Origin: Cytophagales bacterium
GTDB taxonomy: Bacteria > Bacteroidota > Bacteroidia > Cytophagales > Thermoflexibacteraceae
Direction: 5' to 3'
Length of the DNA stretch: 64,000 bases
Assembly (NCBI GenBank): GCA_004294445.1
Contig: REAZ01000031.1
Location: 1-64,000 of the forward strand
Shown here: positions 22,947-33,007 of the stretch, one piece after another
Layout: each line of letters begins with the position of its first letter
How positions within the stretch are numbered: the stretch's first letter is position 1
Program-made: the position numbers and the translations under genes
Notes under the pieces: generated by a model
The model's database searches: none
Seen by the model: only the letters and a program-made list of their open reading frames with translations
Told to the model about the DNA's origin: nothing

Positions 22947-23025
22947 ATTTTTATCAAATTTGGTTTTATTTCAATTTTTGTAAACAAATTTAACAAAAAA
23001 TAGCTATATTGCAAATAGAAACCAA

Positions 23026-23607
23026 TTATTTAACTAAATCGTTGATAAGTGCATATTGTAATAAAATAACCGTTTTTCCATCTCTAATTTCTCCCGATTG
23101 TATCATCTGTATCGCTTTCTGAAAAGGAATTTCCATTACTTCTATATCCTCTTCCTCCTCTATGCCGCCGCCTTCGCTAATCTTGTGCTTGTCTTCGTAG
23201 GCAGCCACAAAAAAATACAATTTCTCCGTTACCGAGCCAGGACTCATATACAGCTCAAAAACCTTCTTCACTTCACCAATTTTGTAGCCTGTTTCCTCTT
23301 CAGTTTCCTTCCTGATGCAGTCTTCGGCGTTGTCCTTATCGAGCAAGCCCGCACAAGTTTCTATGAGCATACCCGATTCATTACCATTGAGATAGGTAGG
23401 CATACGAAACTGCTTGGTGAGAATTACTGTTTTTTTCTCTCTATTATAAAGCAGGATTGTTGCACCATTACCTCTGTCGTAGCTCTCTCTCGATTGGGTT
23501 TTCCAACTACCATTTTTGCGCTGATAATCAAAAGTTACTCGATGAAGTGTGTACCAATTATCTGATAAAAGTTTAATTTCTTTGATGTTCACTTTTGGAT
23601 TAGTCAT
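23026..23607 (-). CDS. nudK: Nudix hydrolase, GDP-mannose pyrophosphatase NudK-like
   Basis: 193 aa, against about 191 aa for NudK. The Nudix box is visible as [11 protein letters not shown] followed by [10 protein letters not shown] (about residues 87-107), with Glu residues for magnesium. The conserved lead-in [12 protein letters not shown] and the [15 protein letters not shown] stretch are NudK features. NudK hydrolyses GDP-mannose to GMP and mannose-1-phosphate; related enzymes cut ADP-ribose, so the substrate is only probable. It is monocistronic. Confidence 0.82.
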   Translation of the reverse strand: MTNPKVNIKEIKLLSDNWYTLHRVTFDYQRKNGSWKTQSRESYDRGNGATILLYNREKKTVILTKQFRMPTYLNGNESGMLIETCAGLLDKDNAEDCIRKETEEETGYKIGEVKKVFELYMSPGSVTEKLYFFVAAYEDKHKISEGGGIEEEEDIEVMEIPFQKAIQMIQSGEIRDGKTVILLQYALINDLVK

Positions 23608-23720
23608 GCTTTTCTTTGATTTAAAATGATTATTTATGAATTATTTTGAACAAATTTGATAATATTATTTGTTATTTCCAAAGAAAAGAAAAATAATAAT
23701 CAAAGAAATGATAGTTTGAG

Positions 23721-24044
23721 TCAATATTTTCCAACATCATCTGTCAGAGAAATCTTATTTTGATGAATGAGCGACCATATACAAGCCGCAGTAAATTGTT
23801 TGGCTACGGAAGCAACACCAAATCTGTGGGTAGGTGGGTTCGGAATATCATATTCCAAATTAGCCAAACCTATTTCTTCGCTGTAAATCAGCTTGCTGTT
23901 TTGGATAATATCTATCGCCAAAGCAGGACTATTTGGTTTTTGATAGTTGGAAAGTAAAAAATCTACTTTGACTCGCCAATTAGCTTGTGCAAAAACATAG
24001 TTGGCAAACACGAAAAAACTGAGTATTAATGTCTTACTTTTCAT
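23721..24044 (-). pseudogene. truncated serine beta-lactamase-family hydrolase
   Basis: 107 aa. A signal peptide (to about residue 19, YVFAQ) and the N-terminal part of a class C beta-lactamase/penicillin-binding fold are intact, including the SVAK (SxxK) nucleophile box. Translation then stops at SLTDDVGKY, where full-length members have about 250 more residues with the YxN and KTG motifs. No continuation is seen in any frame up to 23608. It is a 3'-truncated gene and unlikely to be active. Confidence 0.75.
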
Positions 24045-24213
24045 GATGTATTTAAGGATAATATGATAAATGAATTAAAATACTAACCTTAATAATCTAA
24101 TAGTATGGGATAAGGTACAAAATAAGATGAAATTTTTTTTCCTATTTTTACTCAAAACTTACTGACAGATAGTTCCAACCTGAATCTGTAATTACTTATC
24201 AAAAATTATATCT

Positions 24214-25077
24214 CTATATAGTAGCTAATACCTTTTCTATCAATTCATTAACGCATTTTTCGGGGGAGTGATGAAATTTGTTACTTATTCTGTTGGCTAT
24301 TATTGCATTGAGAGAAAGCATTTCATGTCCTAATATTTTGCCCATTGCGTAATAGCCTGCTGTTTCCATTTCGAAGTTTGTAACTTGAAAATTGGGGCTT
24401 TCGGGCAATTTGAAACTGCTCAATGCCCCTACCAAATTGGGAATTTTTAGCATATTCCTAATTTTTCTGCCCTGCGGAGCATAAAAACCGCAGCAAGTAG
24501 CAGTTACACCTTTGACCATCTCCACCGAAAATTTTTTCGCCAAAGCATCAGCACAAGGCACGCAGTATGGCTGAAAAGGAAGTGTCAGTGTTTCTTTCAA
24601 TAGTTTGCCTACTTCATTTTCAAACCGATTTTGAGGCAGTTCGTAAAAACACATGAGCGTATCCAAGCCGATGCCATACATAGAAATCAGATGGCTTCCC
24701 AAGGGTACGCTGTCTTGCAGACTACCCGAAGTGCCTATTCTGATGATATTCAAGGCTGTATGCTTCTCTTTTAGTTCTCTCTTTTTCAAATCAATATTTA
24801 CCAATGCGTCCAATTCTGTCATTAGAATTTCTACATTGTCCGTACCGATCCCTGAGGAAATTACTGAAAGTGGCTTTCCCTTGTATGTGCCTGTATGCGT
24901 AACAAATTCTCGCTTTTGTATTTTATGTTCTATGGTGTCAAAAAATTGACTCACTTTTGGTACGCGGTCGGGGTCGCCAACAACAATAATATTTTGGGCG
25001 ATTTGGTGTGGCATCAGATGCAGATGGTAGGCACTACCATCTGCATTTAGTACCAATTCAGATTCAGGAATTTGCAT
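24214..25077 (-). CDS. nucleoside phosphorylase (PNP/UDP family)
   Basis: 287 aa. NIIVVGDPDRVPKV near the N-terminus is the phosphate-binding start of the family. ISSGIGTDNVEILMTELDALV and the late FEMETAGYYAMGKILG (the Met-Glu that binds ribose) match the uridine phosphorylase side of the PNP_UDP_1 family. It cleaves nucleosides with phosphate for salvage. It starts 9 bp after the stop of the S9 peptidase gene upstream on the same strand, so they are likely co-transcribed. Confidence 0.88.
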   Translation of the reverse strand: MQIPESELVLNADGSAYHLHLMPHQIAQNIIVVGDPDRVPKVSQFFDTIEHKIQKREFVTHTGTYKGKPLSVISSGIGTDNVEILMTELDALVNIDLKKRELKEKHTALNIIRIGTSGSLQDSVPLGSHLISMYGIGLDTLMCFYELPQNRFENEVGKLLKETLTLPFQPYCVPCADALAKKFSVEMVKGVTATCCGFYAPQGRKIRNMLKIPNLVGALSSFKLPESPNFQVTNFEMETAGYYAMGKILGHEMLSLNAIIANRISNKFHHSPEKCVNELIEKVLATI

Positions 25078-25086
25078 ATTTTGGAT

Positions 25087-27030
25087 TTATTGTTTTTCTA
25101 TTTTTCCCTCACTTTGTTTTTTCAAATGCTTATCTAAAAACTTCAAAATTCCCTCATAAGCCTTGATTTCATTTTCTTTTTTGAGAAAGCCATGTCCTTC
25201 ATCTTCGAAAACTATATAATCAACGGGGACATTGTTCTTTTTTACTGCCTCTACTATTTCGTCAGATTCAGGCTTTACTACCCTTGGGTCGTTTTTCCCT
25301 TGAATAACTAAGAGAGGTTTCGTAATTTTGCTGGCATGAAAAAGAGGAGATTTATTATAAAGAGCCAAAGAATCTGCACCTGTGGGGTCGCCAAGCTCTG
25401 TGTAAAGTGCTTTTCTTTGTGCTTCCCACCAAGAAGGAATACCACGCAAAGTTCTAAGCCAGTTAGAAACGCCAAAAATATCGACACCAACTTTAAATTC
25501 TTCGGGAGCGAAAGTAAGCCCAGCCAAGGTCATATAGCCGCCATAGCTTCCCCCCATAATACCTATTTTATCAGGATCAACATAACCTGTGGCATTCAAA
25601 AATTTCTTTGACTCTATGCAGTCTTTCAAATCGGCATCCCCGTGCTTCATGTCGTCTGCGGCAAAGAATGTTTTGCCATAACCCGAACTTCCTCTGTTAT
25701 TTACCGCCAAAATCACATACCCATGATTTACCAAATATTGGATAGTTGCGCTATAATTGAGGCGTGTTTGCCCGCCAGGTCCGCCATGAATCCAAAGCAT
25801 GGCAGGTAATTTTTCACCCGCTTTTATGTTTTTGGGCTTGTACAAAATAGAAGGAATTTGCATACCATCATAAGATGCAAAACGAATTACTTCCCCCTCT
25901 ACCAAATCATCGGGAGCTATTTCTGGATTCATCGAGTTAGTTAGCTGCTTATATTCACCCGTTTCAAAATTATAAACATATAAATTATTGGGTGATTTAG
26001 AGCTACTTACATAAAAAGTCATTAGCTTTTCAGAGTCTGAAATATTAACAGAGGTAATTTCTCCGTTAGGCAATGATGGAAGTTTAATTATCTGATTATC
26101 AGAAACAGTATAGATTTTTATTTCAGTTTTTGCATCATTATTAATTCCTACAACCCTATATTTTTCATTTCTCGAAAAATACATATACGAAATATCCCAA
26201 TTGGTTTCTTCTACTTTTTCACTTTTTCCCGTATTAATGTCATAGCTTTTCAAATAAGCAAATTCACTTCCTTCGTCAGTAGTAAAATACAACTTCTTGC
26301 TGTCATTGCTAAAAACTTGTGGACTGTACGAAATATTACCTTCGTGTTTGGTAAGTAGCTTTAGTTGCTTCATTTGCGTATCGTAAAGGTACATATCCGT
26401 ATTGTTGGTAGTGATAGTCTTGATGAGGGTCAGATATTTTTTGTCGTTCGAGAGTACGGCAGGGAAAAGTCCATCTTTATTTTCATACACCATTTTGGGC
26501 TTAAAATTCTTGATGTCCATTTCGTATAGGTCAAAGAAACGCTTATCTCGCTTGTTTGAGGTATAAAAAAAACTATTTCTGTCAAAACTCCACGAAAAAA
26601 ACTCAGCTTTGGCAGTGGTATCGGGGGTTAGGTTTTGCACTGTGCCATCTAAATTCCTCATATAAATATTCGTAATTTCATTGCCTCCGTTATCAGAGTC
26701 AAACAAGATTCGCTCATCTTTCGGGAAGTACGAAATAGCAAAAATAGAATTTTCTTTGGAGTCAGTAAGTTGTTTTGCTTCTCCGCCAGCGATGCCGATT
26801 TCATAGGCATTAAAGATGCCAGATTGGTTAGAATTATGCAAAATTTTGGATTCATCAGGCGAAAATGAGCTACCATTAATGCGAATGGTATTCATAAACT
26901 GGGCAACCGTATATTCTTTGACGGGTTTTGCGGACTCTTGAGTAGCTTCAGTTTGTTCCTTACCGCCACAGTTCCAAGTGATTATGCCTACACCAAGCAA
27001 GCACAACGCGAAAAAAAGTTTAGCTTTCAT
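25087..27030 (-). CDS. S9 family prolyl oligopeptidase-like peptidase, lipoprotein
   Basis: 647 aa. The signal peptide ends at WNC (Cys21), which would make a lipoprotein, though the lipobox is unusual. A WD40-like beta-propeller (about 40-370) has repeats such as SPDESKILHNSN and FSRNEKYRVVG. The alpha/beta-hydrolase domain follows: LWIHGGPGGQ, the nucleophile elbow GGSYGGYM, Asp in GKNDPRV and His in DEGHGF. It probably degrades oligopeptides in the periplasm. It heads an operon with the nucleoside phosphorylase. Confidence 0.9.
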   Translation of the reverse strand: MKAKLFFALCLLGVGIITWNCGGKEQTEATQESAKPVKEYTVAQFMNTIRINGSSFSPDESKILHNSNQSGIFNAYEIGIAGGEAKQLTDSKENSIFAISYFPKDERILFDSDNGGNEITNIYMRNLDGTVQNLTPDTTAKAEFFSWSFDRNSFFYTSNKRDKRFFDLYEMDIKNFKPKMVYENKDGLFPAVLSNDKKYLTLIKTITTNNTDMYLYDTQMKQLKLLTKHEGNISYSPQVFSNDSKKLYFTTDEGSEFAYLKSYDINTGKSEKVEETNWDISYMYFSRNEKYRVVGINNDAKTEIKIYTVSDNQIIKLPSLPNGEITSVNISDSEKLMTFYVSSSKSPNNLYVYNFETGEYKQLTNSMNPEIAPDDLVEGEVIRFASYDGMQIPSILYKPKNIKAGEKLPAMLWIHGGPGGQTRLNYSATIQYLVNHGYVILAVNNRGSSGYGKTFFAADDMKHGDADLKDCIESKKFLNATGYVDPDKIGIMGGSYGGYMTLAGLTFAPEEFKVGVDIFGVSNWLRTLRGIPSWWEAQRKALYTELGDPTGADSLALYNKSPLFHASKITKPLLVIQGKNDPRVVKPESDEIVEAVKKNNVPVDYIVFEDEGHGFLKKENEIKAYEGILKFLDKHLKKQSEGKIEKQ

Positions 27031-27110
27031 ACATTTTTATAATTTAGAAGAAGGTAATTTTGGAATAACAGAATTAAAGGTATAAAAAAAATGTGGAAAA
27101 AATAAAAAGC

Positions 27111-27148
27111 AAGAAGATAACTATGCATCCTCTCGCTTTTTATTTTTA
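27111..27148 (-). terminator. terminator of the response regulator gene
   Basis: AATAAAAAGC (27111-27120) pairs with GCTTTTTATT (27135-27144), with partial pairing inside. It lies 27 bp after the minus-strand stop. Confidence 0.65.
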
Positions 27149-27170
27149 AAATCTAATCCATGTTAATGGC

Positions 27171-27887
27171 TTAATCCAAAACTTCTATCAGTTTGAAACC
27201 TGTACCATGGATATTTAAGATTTGCAAACGTTCATCAGATTTGAGATATTTGCGGAGTTTGGTAATATATACGTCCATACTTCTGGAATTGAAGTAGTTA
27301 TCATCATGCCAAATTTGTTTTAGCGCTTTGGAACGTTCCAACACTTGGTTTTTTGTTTGGCAAAGCATTTTCAGTAATTCAGCCTCTTTCGAAGTAAGTT
27401 TTACTTCATCGGAAGGTGATTTGAGCAATTGGGTATCGTACTCGAAGGTGAAATGCCCTGCCTTGAACTTATTACCCGGAGGCATATTAGTTTCAGCACG
27501 CCCCGACCTGCGTAAGATAGCCTTGATTCTTAAAAGCAATTCTTCTGTGGAAAACGGCTTAGTCATATAGTCATCAGCACCAATCTTTAGCCCTTTAATT
27601 TTGTCTTCATTTAACGATTTTGCTGTCAAAAAGATAATAGGAATCTCTTTATCAGTTTTGCGAACTTCCTCAGCCAAAGAAAAACCGTCCATGATAGGTA
27701 GCATCACATCAAAAATACATACTTGATACAAATCTGTTTTAAAAGCGTTGAGACCAGCTTTTCCGTCCCTGCACAAGTTTGTTTTGAAACCTTTGATGTC
27801 CAGATACTCTTTCAATATCTGTCCCAAATTAGGGTCATCTTCTACTAATAAAATTTTTGTTTCGTCCATCTGAATATTAAGCGACAA
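27171..27887 (-). CDS. rprY: OmpR-family response regulator (RprY-like)
   Basis: 238 aa. The receiver domain has the acidic pair in LLVEDD, the phospho-acceptor Asp60 in FDVMLP and the conserved Lys in DDYMTKPF. The C-terminal winged helix carries LLKMLCQTKNQVLERSKALK and SRSMDVYITKLRKYL. Overall sequence and length match RprY of Bacteroidota; the partner kinase RprX is not adjacent. It is probably an essential-type transcriptional regulator. Met7 is an alternative start. The symbol is a family-level assignment. Confidence 0.82.
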   Translation of the reverse strand: MSLNIQMDETKILLVEDDPNLGQILKEYLDIKGFKTNLCRDGKAGLNAFKTDLYQVCIFDVMLPIMDGFSLAEEVRKTDKEIPIIFLTAKSLNEDKIKGLKIGADDYMTKPFSTEELLLRIKAILRRSGRAETNMPPGNKFKAGHFTFEYDTQLLKSPSDEVKLTSKEAELLKMLCQTKNQVLERSKALKQIWHDDNYFNSRSMDVYITKLRKYLKSDERLQILNIHGTGFKLIEVLD

Positions 27888-28053
27888 TCGCTTTGTTGAA
27901 ATTTTAAAATTGTTTTATGTCAGTTATAGAATAGCTATAGCAGAAACTTTGCATAGATTGATACGTAAACTTTTAACAAAAATATATGAAAACTGCTTGA
28001 TTTTATGAAGTTTAACAAACCTTAACAGCCTTTTAATAAAATGTAACAGATGC

Positions 28054-28905
28054 CTAAAACAAGAAAACTGGGAATAGAAAAACCATATCTCCAAAAACTC
28101 TGTACCTATTATTTTTAACAAAATACGAAGGGAAAAGCAAAAGCGTTGCAAGCACTACATTCATGAAGAACAGGCAAATTTGGATTTGATGAAAAAATGA
28201 AAAATTAGTAAAGTCGTTGTAATACAAGTAAATAGTGCCTGCCATAAGCCATAAAAAAGAAATATAAATCAGTGAGCCAATTACTTTCTTGCTCTTTGAT
28301 TTTCCTAACTTTCTAATAAGAGAAGAATACTGCTCTTTTTCGTCCAAAGCTAAGTCAAAAAGAGAAAACTCCAGCAGATTGATGAGTGCTAAGAGAAAAT
28401 AAGACACAAATAAAAGATAAGTAGCTGTATTCCAAATTTTTGTGCTAAGGACGGCGGGTGCAAGGAATATAGCTACTGCATAGATAAAGGCAATGGAAAT
28501 TTCTTTGAACAAAGATGGCTGACCGCTTGCTAATCGGAGAAAAAAGAAATAGACCAAGACACCCAAAGACAAATAAAAACCTGCTTTTATTATCAAGATA
28601 GGTAAATAAAATAAATTTAAAATATTGATTATCAATAAAATAAAACTAAAAATGATTAATGCTTTGCGGTACTTAAAGTGAAATAAATGCCTATCGCTAC
28701 TTGCTTTTTCTTTTAGTTTGGTAGCGTCAGCAAGGTGGTCTGCTGTATAAATGAGCCAAGTAGCACTTGCCAAAGCGCAAAGCACTGTGTTTGGTACGAT
28801 AACGTTGCAATATTTGGCAATAAGCAAAGTATTAACTACACAACCCAAGACTACATCAATACTAAGTACCTGAAAATGAGTATATAGTTGCCTAATAAGT
28901 GTCAT
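28054..28905 (-). CDS. UbiA-like prenyltransferase-fold membrane protein
   Basis: 283 aa with about eight or nine membrane segments. TADHLADATKLK (about 53-64) sits where UbiA enzymes have the first Asp-rich NDxxD motif, and LFDLALDEKEQ (about 185-195) where they have the second. This suggests a divergent UbiA-superfamily protein, typical of unannotated Bacteroidota members. Whether it transfers a prenyl group is unknown. It is divergent from the large outer-membrane gene starting at 28996. Confidence 0.55.
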   Translation of the reverse strand: MTLIRQLYTHFQVLSIDVVLGCVVNTLLIAKYCNVIVPNTVLCALASATWLIYTADHLADATKLKEKASSDRHLFHFKYRKALIIFSFILLIINILNLFYLPILIIKAGFYLSLGVLVYFFFLRLASGQPSLFKEISIAFIYAVAIFLAPAVLSTKIWNTATYLLFVSYFLLALINLLEFSLFDLALDEKEQYSSLIRKLGKSKSKKVIGSLIYISFLWLMAGTIYLYYNDFTNFSFFHQIQICLFFMNVVLATLLLFPSYFVKNNRYRVFGDMVFLFPVFLF

Positions 28906-28995
28906 AATTTAAAGTTGCTCGGAGGCTAATTTTTGTTTTTTAAAATCATTTTCGTACATTCATCAAAAATTTTATTAGAATTTAATTTCTTTCAA

Positions 28996-31900
28996 ATGTC
29001 TTTTTTTACGTGCAAAATAGCATTTTCTTATTCAGTAATACTAAATTTTCTGATGCTATTCTTTTTTTTGTGTACTACTCCCGCCAACGCCCAGTTATCC
29101 AACAAGCGTTGCAAATGGCTTGTCATCAATGAAAAATCAAAAAAAGCAGTTACCCAGTCGCTAAAGTTTGAAATAGATACGCTTTCGCTTGTGCCTGATA
29201 GCCTTCGTATCATGGCTGTACTACCCAATCAAAGCGATTTAAAAATTTCTTATAGCCTCAATACCAATGAGATTACCATAGAAAGTCAAAATTTATCCCA
29301 AATAGATTCTGTACTTATCTGTTACAGAGTTTTTCCTTTTTTGTTTAGCAAAACCGTTTATAGGCGAAGTCAGACCTTTTACGATTCTGGTTTTTATACT
29401 TTCAAAAATAAAGATAAATTTTTGCCACCAATGCTGCAAGGGATAAAAGAAAGAGAAGAACTATTTAGTTATGAAGGACTTAGCAAAAGCGGGAGTCTTA
29501 CGAGAGGTATTTCTTTTGGTAATAGACAAGATGTTTTTGTTAATTCAGCTTTGAATTTGCAATTAGACGGAAAAATATCGCCCGATATTCACCTTACTAT
29601 GGTAATGACTGACCAAAATGTTCCCTTTCAACCAGATGGAAACACACAACAAATCCAAGAATTTGACCGAGTTTTCATCAAACTTTCACATAAAGTAGCT
29701 GCTTTGAGTGCGGGAGATGTGGTTTTGAGAAATGCCCCCTCCCAATTTTTGCGTTTCTACAAAAATGTGCTTGGTGGTCTGGTAGAAACAAACTATGGCG
29801 TGGCGATAGATAGCTCCAAAACGTTAAGCGAGCAAAATTTGCCCAAAAATAGGGCAAATAGCAAGGCAGGCATAGCTGTAGCCAAAGGGCAGTTTTACTC
29901 TTACCAACTACCTGTGAATGAGGGGGTTCAAGGTCCGTACCGCTTACGAGGGACAAACAATGACCGCTTTGTGATTATCATTGCTAACTCCGAAAAAGTG
30001 TATGTCGATGGTCGCCTACTTATGCGGGGATTTAATTACGATTACGTGATTGACTATAATACTGCCGAACTTACCTTCACACCCAAAGTAATTATCACCC
30101 AATTTACGCGGGTGCGTGTTGATTTTGAGTATTCTACGCAAAACTATAGCCGTACTATTCTAACTGCAAGCCATTACCAAGAATTGGGGAAGTTGAGCCT
30201 TTTTGCCAATTTTTATAGAGAAAAAGACAATCCGAACAATCCTATTTTGGCACAACTCTCCAATACCGATAAAAAACTACTTTCAGAAATAGGCGATGAT
30301 TTATCCTTGGCTATAGCCCCAAGTGCATTGAAAGTTGCAGATTTTCAGGAAGATAGAATTTTATATACAAGCAAAGATACGATAGTAGGCGGCGTTATTT
30401 ACCCAATATACATAAGAGCCAAAAGAGGAGATGCACCTCTTATGAGCGTGAGTTTTTCGGAGGTAGGTCTTGGCAACGGAGATTATATATTGGGAAACCC
30501 AACTGCCAACGGGCGTGAATATAGCTGGATAGGATTCCGACAAGGGAGCTATAGCCCTATCCGCCAACTGCCAATGCCTAATCAGAAGCAAATGAGTACA
30601 TTAGGAGCAAATTATCAGATAAGTAAGGTAGAAAAATTTTCTGTAGAAACTGCTTTTAGTAAGCATGATGTAAACTTATTTTCTGAAAAAAGTAGCGTTC
30701 CTAATGAAGGCTGGGCAGTGAAAGCGAGCTATGCAAAAGTGGGCGGCAGAGAGGCAGATAGGGTAGGGGAGAAGCTCGAACTATCTTATGCCATTGATTA
30801 CGAATACGATAACCCATTTTTTCGTGCTATTGACCGCTTTCGCTATATCGAGTTTGATAGAGATTGGTCTGTGGGGCAGCAGGTAAACGGACAGCAAAAT
30901 ACAAGTGTAAGTATTCCAAATAGTGAACATATTTTGAATGCCTCGCTGGGATTGAAAAAAAATTTCAATAACTTCATCTCTTTCAGGCACATACGTAGGA
31001 ATAGAGGTTCGGAAGTAAATGGATTTCAGCAAATAATAGACGGGGCGATTGCTTTCAAAAAAGTGTTTCTGAAAAGCAACTTCTTTCTGATGAAAAATAC
31101 CCAAGACAGCACAAAAGCGGACTGGATAAGGTGGCTTACAGATATTTCGCACCAATCTCGCTACTTAGTAAGCGGATATACTTACTCGATAGATAAAAAT
31201 GTGGTAAGAAAAACAGCAAATGATTCTATTTTTGCAACCGCCATGAATTTTGATGAGCATAAATTTTATCTTAAAAGTAGTGATTCTTCAAAATGGCAGT
31301 TTTCCACAGATTACAGTATTCGCAACGATAATACTCCGCAGAATGGAGAGTTGGGCAGGGCTTACCATGCTAATACGCTGAATATCAATGCACGAAGGCA
31401 AACAGCAAGCCAATTTTTTAATCTCCAATTTACCTACAGAAAATTTGATAATTTGCTGAAAAACAACCCAATAGCCCAACTCCCAGAAGAAACTATTATG
31501 AATCGCTTAGACTGGAATTTTGATGTAGGGAAAGGTGCAATTAAGTCTGAGTTTACCCTCGTAAACGGCACAGGTAGAGAGCTTAAGCGTGAGTTTGTTT
31601 ACCTGCAAGTAAACCCTGGTACAGGTACGCATACGTGGAGAGATGATAACGGAGATAAGGTGCAGCAACTCAATGAGTTTTATCCCGCAATAAACCCTGA
31701 TGAAAGAAACTATGTCAAATTTTTTACCCCTACCGACCAGTACATATTTGCCTATACCAATAATTTTAGCTACAGGCTAAATCTGAATGTACCACGTACT
31801 TGGCTGAAAAGCAAAGGATTAAAAAGAATAATGAGCAAATTTAGCAGTAGCACCTCGTGGACAATTAATAGAAGAACTACTGATAGCGATTTATTGCCTC

Positions 31901-32595
31901 GTTTTGCCCCTTTCATTGCCGTAGCTGACGCAAGCCGCTTACTTTCCGAACTGACTAATTTGCGAACTACTTTGTTTTTTGACCGCACCGCTACCAGATT
32001 TGGTGCTGAGTTTTCTTTTTTGCAAAACAACAGCAAACAATTACTGACTAATGGATTTGAAGAAAGAAGTCAGCGCGAAATTCAGTTGAATATGCGGTAC
32101 AACATCGCTACTACTTGGAATATTCGTTTCTTAACGGCTGATGAGCTAAAGGGCAATCGTTCCGATTTTTTGGAAAATAGAAACTATGCTATCAGAAATC
32201 AGAAGCTGAAGCCCGAAGTTTCTTACCAACCAAGCCAAAATTTTAGGCTTACTTTTGCCTATTTTTTCCAGAACAAACAAAATACTTTGGGCGAAATAGG
32301 TGAAAAAGCGGTACTCAATGAACTTAGTCTTGAATCTCGCCTTGCCAAAGCAAGCAAGCGAACTATCTCTGCAAGAATGAGGTACGTAAACATAAGCTAC
32401 AATGGGCAGAGCAATTCCCCTTTGGGCTACGAAATGCTTGAAGCCCTACAGGTGGGCAAAAATGTGCAATGGACTATCAACTGGCAACAAAGACTTAGCA
32501 ACGGTTTGCAACTGACATTTCAATACGAAGGTAGAAAATCAGAGAATAGCAACATTATTCACATTGGACGAATGCAAGTAGCTGCATTGTTTTAA
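28996..32595 (+). CDS. very large surface/outer-membrane protein (SprA-reminiscent)
   Basis: 1199 aa from the ATG at 28996; the frame is open to 28933, but only the inner start gives a clean signal peptide ending ANAQ. Near residues 330-410 the protein has the pattern GPYRLRG, VYVDGRLLMRGFNYDYVIDY, AELTFTP, RVRVDFEYS, which recalls parts of SprA-type translocon barrels. The rest is rich in amphipathic strands, and it ends in VAALF with a terminal aromatic. It is probably an outer-membrane beta-barrel. It is shorter than true SprA (above 2300 aa) and not that protein; a role in secretion or gliding is speculative. Confidence 0.65.
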   Translation: MSFFTCKIAFSYSVILNFLMLFFFLCTTPANAQLSNKRCKWLVINEKSKKAVTQSLKFEIDTLSLVPDSLRIMAVLPNQSDLKISYSLNTNEITIESQNLSQIDSVLICYRVFPFLFSKTVYRRSQTFYDSGFYTFKNKDKFLPPMLQGIKEREELFSYEGLSKSGSLTRGISFGNRQDVFVNSALNLQLDGKISPDIHLTMVMTDQNVPFQPDGNTQQIQEFDRVFIKLSHKVAALSAGDVVLRNAPSQFLRFYKNVLGGLVETNYGVAIDSSKTLSEQNLPKNRANSKAGIAVAKGQFYSYQLPVNEGVQGPYRLRGTNNDRFVIIIANSEKVYVDGRLLMRGFNYDYVIDYNTAELTFTPKVIITQFTRVRVDFEYSTQNYSRTILTASHYQELGKLSLFANFYREKDNPNNPILAQLSNTDKKLLSEIGDDLSLAIAPSALKVADFQEDRILYTSKDTIVGGVIYPIYIRAKRGDAPLMSVSFSEVGLGNGDYILGNPTANGREYSWIGFRQGSYSPIRQLPMPNQKQMSTLGANYQISKVEKFSVETAFSKHDVNLFSEKSSVPNEGWAVKASYAKVGGREADRVGEKLELSYAIDYEYDNPFFRAIDRFRYIEFDRDWSVGQQVNGQQNTSVSIPNSEHILNASLGLKKNFNNFISFRHIRRNRGSEVNGFQQIIDGAIAFKKVFLKSNFFLMKNTQDSTKADWIRWLTDISHQSRYLVSGYTYSIDKNVVRKTANDSIFATAMNFDEHKFYLKSSDSSKWQFSTDYSIRNDNTPQNGELGRAYHANTLNINARRQTASQFFNLQFTYRKFDNLLKNNPIAQLPEETIMNRLDWNFDVGKGAIKSEFTLVNGTGRELKREFVYLQVNPGTGTHTWRDDNGDKVQQLNEFYPAINPDERNYVKFFTPTDQYIFAYTNNFSYRLNLNVPRTWLKSKGLKRIMSKFSSSTSWTINRRTTDSDLLPRFAPFIAVADASRLLSELTNLRTTLFFDRTATRFGAEFSFLQNNSKQLLTNGFEERSQREIQLNMRYNIATTWNIRFLTADELKGNRSDFLENRNYAIRNQKLKPEVSYQPSQNFRLTFAYFFQNKQNTLGEIGEKAVLNELSLESRLAKASKRTISARMRYVNISYNGQSNSPLGYEMLEALQVGKNVQWTINWQQRLSNGLQLTFQYEGRKSENSNIIHIGRMQVAALF

Positions 32596-32598
32596 AAA

Positions 32599-32634
32599 AA
32601 AAGATGACACTTTTTTGAGTGTCACCTTTTCTTT
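32599..32634. terminator. shared terminator of converging genes
   Basis: TGACAC pairs with GTGTCA with flanking A and T runs, between the large outer-membrane gene and the minus-strand DUF2795 gene whose stop is at 32633. It can serve both. Confidence 0.75.
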
Positions 32635-32854
32635 AATATTCGTCTTCGTTAAAAAAGAAATCATCTTTGGTTGGGTAATCAGGCCAAATCTCCTCAATAC
32701 TTTCATAAGGCTGACCATCATCTTCCAACTCTTGAAGGTTCTCTACTACTTCTAATGGCGCACCAGAGCGAACCGAATAATCAATTAATTCTTCTTTGGT
32801 AGCAGGCCAAGGTGCATCTTCTAAATAAGAAGCTAACTCAAGTGTCCAATACAT
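32633..32854 (-). CDS. DUF2795 domain protein
   Basis: 73 aa. It matches the small DUF2795 family: a helical start (MYWTLELASYLEDAPWPATKEELIDYS), a Gly-Ala turn and the helix LEVVENLQELEDD, followed by an acidic tail. The function of the family is unknown. The gene has a purine-rich ribosome-binding-like sequence, AAGGAGGG, directly before the ATG (read on the minus strand, 32860-32867), a strong Shine-Dalgarno that is uncommon in this phylum. Confidence 0.85.
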   Translation of the reverse strand: MYWTLELASYLEDAPWPATKEELIDYSVRSGAPLEVVENLQELEDDGQPYESIEEIWPDYPTKDDFFFNEDEY

Positions 32855-33007
32855 ATTTTTCCCTCCTTTTTTTGATTACGTATCCAAGAAATTACTCTTA
32901 CAAATCTATACTCCGAACTAACAAGTGCTAAGTCAAAGATTTATGAAAAGGCTGCAAAAGTAAAAAATACATTTAAAAAAACGAATAATTTAAAAAATAT
33001 TTGACAA